Virus record (IMG/VR): IMGVR_UViG_3300021403_000003
Span: 1 to 49,951 of that record
DNA length: 49,951 bases
Reading direction: 5' to 3' (one strand)
Source: a virus
Positions 13,378 to 19,524 of the stretch are shown here, piece by piece (the stretch's first letter is position 1; the number at the start of each line of letters is the position of its first letter). The position numbers were made by a program, and so were the translations under genes. Below the pieces are notes generated by a model. The model made no database searches, was not told the origin of the DNA, and saw only the letters and a program-made list of their open reading frames with translations.

Positions 13378-13472
13378 AAGTTTAGCTTATTCCATACTAA
13401 ATAATCCACTATATAATGATATATTGAATAAAACATACAGCACATACGACAAAGCATACGAGGTATATAACA
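13378..13472 (+). promoter_or_regulatory. gp32 leader with late-type box
   Basis: A 95-base AT-rich gap before gp32. It holds CTAAATAAT (TAAATA at 13398-13403), the recurring late-type box. It also holds TATAAT (13412-13417) without a convincing -35, so gp32 may be transcribed from its own promoter. No further gene is seen here. Confidence 0.5.
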
Positions 13473-14420
13473 ATGAGCGATTTCGCAAAACTCCGTCAAA
13501 AATCTTCCATTCAAAATTTGACAACTGCACTGAATTCACAGAACAAATTCAGCCGTGATGAACGTTATTGGGAACCAACTGTTGACAAGGCTGGAAATGG
13601 CTTTGCTGAGATTCGTTTCCTTCCAACACCTCCACAAGATAATGCAGATGGTGATGCACCATTTGTCACAATGTTCAGTCATTCTTTCAAAGGACCAACA
13701 GGTCAGTGGTACATTGAAAATTCATTGACCACCATTGGTTTGGATGATCCTGTTTCTGAACTGAATAGCAAACTCTGGAATAGTGGAGTTGAAGCAAACC
13801 AAAACAAAGCACGTGATCAAAAACGTCGCCTCGGTTACATCAGTAACATTCTTGTTGTGAATGATCCAGGCAATCCTGCTAATAATGGAAAGGTGTTCTT
13901 GTTCCGTTATGGTAAGAAAGTCATGGATAAGATTAAGGACAAGAATGGAACTGGAAGTGAAGTTAAACCAGAGTTTCAAGATCCAGATGATATCAAATTC
14001 AATCCATATAACCCATGGGAAGGTGCCAATTTTAAATTGAATATTCGTCAGGTTGATGGTTTCCGTAACTATGACAAGTCTGAGTTCCGTACCCCAAGTC
14101 AACTTGCAAAGACTGATAAGGAAATTGAGGTAATTTGGCGTCAACAATACAGCCTGAAAGCTGAAATTGCATCTGATAAATTCAAGAGCTACGATGAATT
14201 GAAGAAGAAATTAGAACGTGTTTTGGGTCTCACTAGCACAGGCACTTCATCTTCTACATCAAGTGCTCGTAGAACTGCAGAAGAAGTCAGCCATGAAGAT
14301 TCTGATCGTGAAGAACCTTTGGCAGCTTCTGTTGCAGCTGAAGTAAATACTGCAACAAAATCAACTACGAGTTCAGATGACGATGAATTCGCAGATTTTG
14401 CAAAATTGGCAGATGCTTAA
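13473..14420 (+). CDS. 32: gp32-type single-stranded DNA-binding protein, zinc site lost
   Basis: Protein of 315 aa (T4 gp32: 301). Matches across the core: 'GQWYIEN' and the 'ILVVNDPGNPANNGKVFLFRYGKKVMDKI' region, then 'PWEGANFKLNIRQVDGFRNYDKS', equivalent to T4 '[23 protein letters not shown]'. The N-terminus has the basic LAST-like motif, and the acidic C-terminus (DDDEFADFAKLADA) recruits partners in T4. The zinc residues are gone: T4 CPVC reads DPVS (91-95 region), and the first Cys is Ser84; only His70 remains. It coats ssDNA in replication and repair. Confidence 0.92.
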   Translation: MSDFAKLRQKSSIQNLTTALNSQNKFSRDERYWEPTVDKAGNGFAEIRFLPTPPQDNADGDAPFVTMFSHSFKGPTGQWYIENSLTTIGLDDPVSELNSKLWNSGVEANQNKARDQKRRLGYISNILVVNDPGNPANNGKVFLFRYGKKVMDKIKDKNGTGSEVKPEFQDPDDIKFNPYNPWEGANFKLNIRQVDGFRNYDKSEFRTPSQLAKTDKEIEVIWRQQYSLKAEIASDKFKSYDELKKKLERVLGLTSTGTSSSTSSARRTAEEVSHEDSDREEPLAASVAAEVNTATKSTTSSDDDEFADFAKLADA

Positions 14421-14424
14421 AAGC

Positions 14425-14453
14425 TTTACTTCTTGAAATGGTCAGCTTATAAT
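14425..14453 (+). promoter_or_regulatory. strong sigma70-like promoter for the post-gp32 RNA
   Basis: TTTACT (14425-14430) in GCTTTACT, 17-base spacer, perfect TATAAT (14448-14453). Transcription would start near 14460 and run through the minigene and folded RNA to the terminator at 14682. Confidence 0.72.
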
Positions 14454-14483
14454 GAAACTGTAGGTTGAGTTGTAAGCTGACCA
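14439..14483 (+). repeat. 11-bp inverted repeat spanning promoter and leader
   Basis: TGGTCAGCTTA (14439-14449) and TAAGCTGACCA (14473-14483) are exact reverse complements 23 bases apart. The left arm touches the -10 box and the right arm lies just after the predicted start, so it may be an operator. In RNA reading from gp32 it would be a hairpin; no T-run follows. Confidence 0.7.
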
Positions 14484-14498
14484 AACGAGGAGTCTAAC

Positions 14499-14516
14499 AT
14501 GCTTCCACGTAAGTAA
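14499..14516 (+). other. five-codon minigene MLPRK
   Basis: GAGGAG (about 14486-14491), a 7-base gap, ATG, then CTT CCA CGT AAG and tandem stops TAA TAA (14514-14519). The good ribosome site and double stop suggest real initiation. It could be a leader peptide for the downstream folded RNA or a minigene that ties up ribosomes or tRNA. Confidence 0.4.
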
Positions 14517-14639
14517 TAATTGAAATTTTCAAATTAAATATATAGTTGAACGCAGATAAAATGGGCATTCTGCTTACTATAACAAAAGTTGAAACCTTCT
14601 GCGGGTGAATTTTGTTATAGCTCAGAATGGAATAGATAG

Positions 14640-14682
14640 AAATGGGCCACGGCACGTCAGGGTGAGTGGTCCATTTATTTTT
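14640..14682 (+). terminator. intrinsic terminator of the small RNA
   Basis: AAATGGGCCAC (14640-14650) pairs with GTGGTCCATTT (14666-14676), 11 bp with one G-T pair, 15-base loop, followed by ATTTTT. Confidence 0.8.
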
Positions 14683-14710
14683 GGCATTGATTTTCTTGGA
14701 AATTCTCCGC

Positions 14711-14738
14711 TTTACTTTTAGAATTCTTACAGTATATT
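14711..14738 (+). promoter_or_regulatory. sigma70-like promoter for the 102-aa gene
   Basis: TTTACT (14711-14716) in CGCTTTACTTTT, 16-base spacer, TATATT (14733-14738); 27 bases before the start codon at 14766. It shares the GCTTTACT box with the promoters at 3240 and 14425. Confidence 0.65.
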
Positions 14739-14765
14739 GATGTCTACTGAAAAGAGGAGACTATC

Positions 14766-15074
14766 ATGTACGACCGCGACACCAAGTACTTTTATCTGAT
14801 TCATGGTAATACTGATATTTGTCAGGTCAGTGAATTCACTACCGATTTGACAGATGAACAGGCTCTGGAAGTCATCTATGCATTGAGTCAGAATCTGGAA
14901 GATGATAATTGGACAGTTGATGTCAAATACAAATATGGTTGTAAAGTCATCATGCGGGATTCAGTCCCACATCGTTCAACGGCTGTTGGTGATATGGTTT
15001 TGGTCAAACAAGGTGAGCATGAGAAGTTGTATCGGTGTGAAGTTGCGGGTTGGTTTCTTTTGCGCAACAAGTAG
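14766..15074 (+). CDS. hypothetical 102-aa protein
   Basis: Preceded by AGAGGAG. The N-terminal half (KYFYLIHGNTDICQVSEF, then 'DEQALEVIYALSQNLE') resembles small plasmid and phage proteins that pair a beta hairpin with a helix. The C-terminal half has 'RSTAVGDMVLV', a short SH3-like pattern. Function unknown. It stands alone behind its own promoter, converges with the tape-measure gene and ends in TAG. Confidence 0.65.
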   Translation: MYDRDTKYFYLIHGNTDICQVSEFTTDLTDEQALEVIYALSQNLEDDNWTVDVKYKYGCKVIMRDSVPHRSTAVGDMVLVKQGEHEKLYRCEVAGWFLLRNK

Positions 15075-15076
15075 AT

Positions 15077-16873
15077 TTACAATCTTGAGATGTTTGAATA
15101 TCCAGCTGGATCATCAAACATCTGACTTGTCAATCGACTGATACTGGATTCTGGGTTCCTGGTTGAAATTTGAACAGCCAGGGATCCACTTTTCTTTGAT
15201 GATGGCATCACTTTTGTCGTGTTACCTCCCTTTATAACCAATACATTTGGTTGTGATTGCTGAGCAGATTTCATTTCAGTGTTCTGAGCACTTGCTGCTG
15301 CAACCCTTTCAGGAAGTTGTTTAGGAACAGGTGCAACCTGTGGGGTTTTGATTTCAAGTTTTTTGTATAGATCAGAATGTTCTTTAACGTATTCTTGTTC
15401 TTTTTTGGAGTACCCACCACGCGTATCACCTGTCATTGCACCAACGAGATGCTTATAATCATCAGGTAATTCATCATATGTTGTTTGTTTGCCATTAAGA
15501 ACAAATTTACCTTGACCCAAAGCTTTCAAACCATATTTCTGTAATGCTTCGGCAGGTTTCATTGCGCGATCTGTTTCATACTTGGCCAGTCTATCAATAC
15601 CATAGGCTCCAGCTGCTGTGATGGCAACAGCACCTGCACCAGCTACAACTTCAGCAGTCCCAACTCCTTCGAGCAGGTTTTTACCAAGACCCTTCAATGT
15701 ATCACCGATTTTTACACCGAGCTTTGCAGCAAAACGAGCCATTGTTGAACCAAATCTCTTCAATACATCCCAAATTTTACCAACACTGTTGAGAATGGTT
15801 TTGACTGTGTCGAAGATTGGTTTTATCTTTTTCCATAATCCAGCAATAGCAGCTGAGATCATTCCTAATATTCCCATGCCCATACCACCATGCTGCTTAT
15901 GCTTTATATCATCCAGTTCCTTCAATATTAGATCAAGTTTGTCATTGATTGCCTTTGCTTCTTTTTCGTGTACGACTTCTGTTTGAACAGTTTGAGCCTT
16001 TTCTTGATCTTCATTTTTCTGAGGAACAGGGAGTTTTTCCTGTGGACTTGTTTGAATTTGTGGTTGAGAGAACTTCTCATGAAGATCAGCGGCCATAAGT
16101 GGAGCAATTTGTTTTGGAACCTTATCTACAGTTTCTCCCTTTATTTTCTTTGGTTTTTCAATTTTTTCAGCTTTTGGCCTCTCAAACTTATAACCAAGCT
16201 TCTCTAATGGTTTTACAGCCGTCCTCTTGAATGAGCTTGCGAATGCAGAAGTGAATTTTTTGACAGCAGAAGATTTACGTTGAAGTTTTTCAGGAATTTT
16301 CTTACCTTGAGCTTCAAGTGTTTTCTTAAGATCTTCAAGAGTGAGTTTTACAGCCTTGATATCTTTACTAGTTGTTTCTTCTCGTTGATCTTCTTTCTTA
16401 GATTCAACAGATGATCTCTTTATCAACTTAGCCGCAAGATCTTTACCAACGAGGTTCTTGATAAAATTTCTAGCAAATCCTGTATTAGGCTTGGATGGAA
16501 TACCTGCGTTCGTAGGTTTTTCTTGATCTGTTACTGGTTTTTGTTCTTGGGAGCCTGCGATCGTAGGTTTTTGTTCTGGTGTAGTTGATACTGTGCTCTC
16601 AGTTGCAGGTGCAGGAGTTTGTTCCTTGGCTTCAGGTGTAACAGATTTTTGTCCTACAGCTTGTTTTGCTCTTTGTACAGATTGTCTCTTGTTGTCATTA
16701 TTCTTTGTCAAAGCATTTTTGGCAACTGGAACTGATTTTGCAGGCATATGTTCATCTAACAGTTTTTGAACTGATGGGGGTACTTCCTTGCCTTGCTTTT
16801 TGAAGTTATCTGCAAGCTCAGTTAATGAAACACCACCTGGAGTTTTGCCTGTTGGTCTTGATTTCTTTGCCAT
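15077..16873 (-). CDS. tape-measure/hub protein, gp29-like position
   Basis: Protein of 598 aa; T4 gp29 has 590. Residues 1-310 are low-complexity, rich in Lys, Pro, Gln, Thr and Glu, with repeated 'EQKP' and 'KPTxAG' units. 'HKQHGGMGMGILGMISAAIAGLW' (near 340) and 'VVAGAGAVAITAAGAYGI' (near 425) are hydrophobic, as in tape-measure proteins that contact the membrane. The C-terminus is polar. Identity rests on length, composition and place after gp26 and the gp51-like gene (T4 order 26-51-27-28-29), not on clear sequence match. It overlaps the previous start/stop (TAATG). Confidence 0.55.
   Translation of the reverse strand: MAKKSRPTGKTPGGVSLTELADNFKKQGKEVPPSVQKLLDEHMPAKSVPVAKNALTKNNDNKRQSVQRAKQAVGQKSVTPEAKEQTPAPATESTVSTTPEQKPTIAGSQEQKPVTDQEKPTNAGIPSKPNTGFARNFIKNLVGKDLAAKLIKRSSVESKKEDQREETTSKDIKAVKLTLEDLKKTLEAQGKKIPEKLQRKSSAVKKFTSAFASSFKRTAVKPLEKLGYKFERPKAEKIEKPKKIKGETVDKVPKQIAPLMAADLHEKFSQPQIQTSPQEKLPVPQKNEDQEKAQTVQTEVVHEKEAKAINDKLDLILKELDDIKHKQHGGMGMGILGMISAAIAGLWKKIKPIFDTVKTILNSVGKIWDVLKRFGSTMARFAAKLGVKIGDTLKGLGKNLLEGVGTAEVVAGAGAVAITAAGAYGIDRLAKYETDRAMKPAEALQKYGLKALGQGKFVLNGKQTTYDELPDDYKHLVGAMTGDTRGGYSKKEQEYVKEHSDLYKKLEIKTPQVAPVPKQLPERVAAASAQNTEMKSAQQSQPNVLVIKGGNTTKVMPSSKKSGSLAVQISTRNPESSISRLTSQMFDDPAGYSNISRL
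15088..15123. repeat. inverted repeat between convergent genes
   Basis: AGATGTTTGA (15088-15097) and TCAAACATCT (15114-15123) are exact reverse complements, and the loop contains the palindrome TCCAGCTGGA (15101-15110). It lies in the last codons of the tape-measure gene, just past the stop of the facing gene. Neither side has a T-run, so it is at best a weak two-way terminator or an RNA-end stabiliser. Confidence 0.6.
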
Positions 16874-17094
16874 TATTTCTTATTGATCCTAGATGGTTTT
16901 CTACCTTTATTTTTGTTAGATATTGCTTCCAATTGCATTCTCAAATTTTCTTCCTCAACCTCTTTTGCTAACAAATTCAAAAGAATATCCCTTTCCCAAG
17001 GGATCATATCATCAAAGACTCTTGGATCTTTGTTATGATGATGGAAGAGCGTGAATGTTGTGAGAAAGTATTGCCTTAGCCCTTCGTCGGGCAA
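16873..17094 (-). CDS. small hub-assembly protein, gp51-like position
   Basis: Protein of 73 aa from TTG (17092-17094); no ATG precedes the conserved part. 'YFLTTFTLFHHHNKD' and 'DDMIPWERDILLNLLAKEVEEEN' have the look of small T4-type tail/hub assembly factors, where a '(I/M)P(W/F)ER(D/E)I' helix is common. T4 gene 51 lies directly after 26, as here. The basic C-terminus (KNKGRKPSRINKK) is unusual. A role as chaperone for hub assembly is inferred from context. Confidence 0.55.
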   Translation of the reverse strand: MPDEGLRQYFLTTFTLFHHHNKDPRVFDDMIPWERDILLNLLAKEVEEENLRMQLEAISNKNKGRKPSRINKK

Positions 17095-17099
17095 TACTG

Positions 17100-17849
17100 C
17101 TAGGTAAAATCCTCAAGACCCTCCAATGTTATTTTGTGATGAAATCCACACTTTGAACAAGTCTTCTCAACTTTTTGTTGGATTACGGGACAGTTTTCGA
17201 AGAATTTTTCAACCTGTGCATATTTATCTTGACTGAGTGATTCTATGAAATTGATCATTTCATCCAAACTCACATCATCGCCTTTGGTGATAGTGTCATT
17301 ATCAAAGACATAATCAACACACATTGCGGCCAATTTGATATCTAAATCACCAGTTGATTTCGCCAATTGTTGAGTCATCTCGAATGTTGGTAATTTCATT
17401 ACCATTCCAATGTTTTCCCCTTCCAAGAAGATTTTCTTATTGACATCTTTGTTGATTACAGGAACTTGTAACAAATCAATATCGAATTCCAAAAGCATGC
17501 CACATTCTTCGCTTTGTGGGACATTTGGATTCTTTGGTGGATTGACCGGTATTTTATTGTTGCATTTGAAAAATAGAGGTGTTTTTTCACCACTAGAACG
17601 AGCCCAAATGTTCAGGAATAACCATTCCAGATCAACCATAGGGAGTTGATCAACATCTATTTCTTTGTTTACCAGGCAATTTCTCAGAATTTGTTTGAAT
17701 GCATCAACAATTGATTCTGTTTCTTTGCTTTCCTTGGCCATCATCAAAATCTTACTTTCCTTTACACTGAAAGGAACAAATGATATAGGTTCAGAACGGG
17801 AAAGGACATTAGCCTTATAGATTGGCCGGTCTATCACTGGCAATGGCAT
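17100..17849 (-). CDS. 26: baseplate hub subunit gp26-type
   Basis: Protein of 249 aa (T4 gp26: 208). 'LPVIDRPIYKANVLSR' and 'ISFVPFSVKESKILMMAKES' followed by 'VDAFKQILRNCL', 'DVDQLPMVDLEWLFLNIWARSSGE' style blocks match the T4 baseplate hub family. 'CSKCGFHHKITL' near the C-terminus plus 'LFFKCNNK' near residue 95 provide Cys pairs that may bind metal. In T4 gp26 helps build the central hub. ATG with CTGAGG upstream on the minus strand; TAG stop. Confidence 0.82.
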   Translation of the reverse strand: MPLPVIDRPIYKANVLSRSEPISFVPFSVKESKILMMAKESKETESIVDAFKQILRNCLVNKEIDVDQLPMVDLEWLFLNIWARSSGEKTPLFFKCNNKIPVNPPKNPNVPQSEECGMLLEFDIDLLQVPVINKDVNKKIFLEGENIGMVMKLPTFEMTQQLAKSTGDLDIKLAAMCVDYVFDNDTITKGDDVSLDEMINFIESLSQDKYAQVEKFFENCPVIQQKVEKTCSKCGFHHKITLEGLEDFT

Positions 17850-17864
17850 AACGAAAACCTCAGA

Positions 17865-18581
17865 TTACAATGTGATATTATTGAGAAGATTTTGAGCAGT
17901 TCTTGCGGATTGCTTAACAATTTGAGCTTGACCTGGTGTTAACTTCGATGAAGATTCCAATACTCCAACCAAAGCATTAGTGAAATTGTTGATCAATCCT
18001 CCACCTCGTTGAACAGGTGTTGATGCACCCACTGCACCATCTGCAGCTGTCAACCATTTGGTGTAAACCATTGTGACTGTGACTCGATGAATACTATCAT
18101 CACTCCAGTTTAGGTTCAATGCACTAACAGAAATTGGCCATGCTTCATCAAGTTGGGCGAAATATGTACGATTACCAACTTGATCATATTGGTTGACAGT
18201 CACACTGGATTCATATTGAGGATTACCAAGATTATCAAGACGGTAATTGACTAGTCCTGTAGCTTTTGGAATACAAAAATCAGTCCACATATCAAAAAAC
18301 TGTTTTTCTAACATTTGACCTGTGCAATAAAAAGTGAAAGTCACAGGACTGTAGGAGATGTGATGAGGAATACGTTTAATGAAAGCATGATGACGATATT
18401 CAATTGGAGTGATATCAATCCCTGGTAACTCAGAAGCTTCGCATGTTAATGCCAATTCTACTGGGCCATAAGGACCCGTCAATTGTTGAGGAAGAGCAAA
18501 CACAACATCGAATTTGTCTGCTTTTGCAACTTCATTGGCATTCTCAATGTTTGATAAGAAATCATAAACGTTGAAAGCCAT
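17865..18581 (-). CDS. tail-tube-fold protein (gp54/gp19-like)
   Basis: Protein of 238 aa. The pattern 'KADKFDVVFALPQQL', 'LALTCEASELPGIDITPIEYRHH', 'YSPVTFTFYCTGQM', 'FFDMWTDFCI' and 'EAWPISVSALNLNWSDDSIHRVTVTMVYTKW' follows the tail-tube fold of T4 gp19 and gp54: beta strands and 'W' near the ends of strands. It is longer than gp19 (163 aa) and shorter than gp54 (320 aa). Its place among hub genes argues for the baseplate tube initiator (gp54 role) over the main tube subunit. The last 50 residues are a helical tail. Confidence 0.68.
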   Translation of the reverse strand: MAFNVYDFLSNIENANEVAKADKFDVVFALPQQLTGPYGPVELALTCEASELPGIDITPIEYRHHAFIKRIPHHISYSPVTFTFYCTGQMLEKQFFDMWTDFCIPKATGLVNYRLDNLGNPQYESSVTVNQYDQVGNRTYFAQLDEAWPISVSALNLNWSDDSIHRVTVTMVYTKWLTAADGAVGASTPVQRGGGLINNFTNALVGVLESSSKLTPGQAQIVKQSARTAQNLLNNITL

Positions 18582-19097
18582 TTATTTTGCACCTTTGTAA
18601 GGAGTTGATTTTTGCCATTGTGCGGTAGGCATTTTGATCACTTTGTAATAGTTGACAGGATTTATCTCCAAGAACCTTGATCGCACGTGATCTAAAAGAT
18701 AATGTTTGATGCATGGTTTTATATCATCATAAATGCTAAGTTTCTTCATGAAACCATAACTGGCTTGTAAACGTTTTTGTGGTTCGTATTCCATATATTT
18801 GAATAATTCATCAAGAATGATTTTACGAACACGTTGCGTGACATAGTGAAGATTCCATCCAAGGAAACCTCCTTTGGCAGAATCAGCTGGAATACACAAT
18901 GGGAACTTGTCCCAATATGGTAATTGTGCTTTCAATTTAGCATCATAATAAAAATGACAAAGTACACCTAAATGAGGAGTAGTGCTGTAGGTTCCGAGTT
19001 TTCTTGTGTCTTTGAACATAAATACAACCATGAGAAATGCGTTGTATTTAGTGTGATTCGCAGATGCCAACTTATCATCAAGGAAGGTTCGTTCCAT
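18582..19097 (-). CDS. conserved T4-type structural-region protein
   Basis: Protein of up to 171 aa. 'CHFYYDAKLKAQLPYWDKFPLCIP' and 'GGFLGWNLHYVTQRVRKIILDEL', 'LQASYGFMKKLSIYDDIKPCIKHYLLDHVRSRFLEI' are typical of a protein found in the structural region of many non-enteric T4-like phages ('Y.PK.K..LPYYD.FPL.IP'); its role is not known to me. ATG 19097 has AGGGTG upstream but overlaps gp4. ATG 19031 (149 aa) would place the start 13 bases after a TAAATA box and remove the overlap. It starts the minus-strand tail cluster. Confidence 0.7.
   Translation of the reverse strand: MERTFLDDKLASANHTKYNAFLMVVFMFKDTRKLGTYSTTPHLGVLCHFYYDAKLKAQLPYWDKFPLCIPADSAKGGFLGWNLHYVTQRVRKIILDELFKYMEYEPQKRLQASYGFMKKLSIYDDIKPCIKHYLLDHVRSRFLEINPVNYYKVIKMPTAQWQKSTPYKGAK
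19045..19050 (-). promoter_or_regulatory. minus-strand TAAATA late-promoter-like box
   Basis: CACTAAATACAAC on the minus strand, at the head of the leftward tail cluster. It would transcribe the structural gene from ATG 19031 with a very short leader. Confidence 0.45.
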
Positions 19098-19498
19098 CAC
19101 ACCCTGAGAAATATCAAGGGGATCCTAGCAATATCTTCTATAGATCAAGTTGGGAATTTAAACTCATGATTCGATTTGATCATGATGTAAATATTGTTCA
19201 ATGGAGCAGTGAGGAATTGATCATTCCATATAAATCACCTGTTGATGGAAAATTTCACAGATATTTTCCTGATTTTAAGATCAAAACATCTCTTAATAAG
19301 ATCATTCTCATTGAAGTTAAACCTCTTTGCAAAGTTCAACAACCTGTTAAACCAAAGAAAATTACTAAGAGATTTCTGAAGGAAGTAATGGAGTGGGGTG
19401 TGAATGATGCTAAATTTAAAGCTGCAAAGGAATATTGTGCGGAAAGAGGATGGTTATTTTTGATCATGACAGAAAAAGAGCTTGGTATAGTAACATAA
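19064..19498 (+). CDS. 4: gp4-type head completion nuclease-like protein
   Basis: Protein of 144 aa (T4 gp4: 150). The opening 'GRFVPSHPEKYQGDPSNIFYRSSWEFK' and 'VQWSSEELIIPYKSPVDGKFHRYFPDF', then 'ILIEVKP' match the gp4 family; the D...E-V-K residues form a PD-(D/E)xK-like core. In T4 gp4 completes the packaged head before tail joining. The conserved N-terminus fixes the start at 19064, although this lies inside the divergent gene's 5' end and has no clear ribosome site. Confidence 0.88.
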   Translation: MPTYHQGRFVPSHPEKYQGDPSNIFYRSSWEFKLMIRFDHDVNIVQWSSEELIIPYKSPVDGKFHRYFPDFKIKTSLNKIILIEVKPLCKVQQPVKPKKITKRFLKEVMEWGVNDAKFKAAKEYCAERGWLFLIMTEKELGIVT

Positions 19499-19501
19499 AT
19501 A
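19496..19501 (+). promoter_or_regulatory. TAAATA late-promoter-like box
   Basis: ACATAAATAGT; its TAA is the stop codon of gp4. It lies 23 bases before the gp48-like start. Confidence 0.6.
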
Positions 19502-19524
19502 GTTGACTCAACATCGGTAACCTT

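Larger units (their letters stand above)
14460..14682 (+). ncRNA. candidate structured phage small RNA
   Basis: This is the main content of the 345-base gene-free gap after gp32. Outer stem CATTCTG (14566-14572) pairs with CAGAATG (14623-14629). The inner 11-bp stem CTATAACAAAA (14577-14587) pairs with TTTTGTTATAG (14610-14620). Its 22-base loop holds TCTGCG (14598-14603), exactly complementary to CGCAGA (14551-14556) upstream, so a pseudoknot is possible. GCAGA could also pair with TCTGC at 14569, giving an alternative fold as in switches. Promoter at 14425 and intrinsic terminator at 14640-14682 bound the unit. No known RNA family is recognised. Confidence 0.65.

Noticed and set aside
3226-15074. 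Genome-wide reassignment of TAG
   Set aside because: The candidate CTA tRNA raised this, but genes such as 3226, 6956, 9605 and 15074 end normally at TAG with a following gene or quick second stop, and no long gene in the window contains an internal TAG.
16503-16572. Two copies of CCTGCG-TCGTAGGTTTTT looking like plus-strand terminators
   Set aside because: Stem is only about 5 bp and the copies correspond to a repeated KPTxAG peptide in the minus-strand tape-measure gene, so peptide repetition explains them.
15077-19097. Programmed frameshift in tail genes (gpG/gpT type)
   Set aside because: No slippery heptamer with overlapping long frames was seen; T4-type phages do not generally use it, and all frames here have their own starts.
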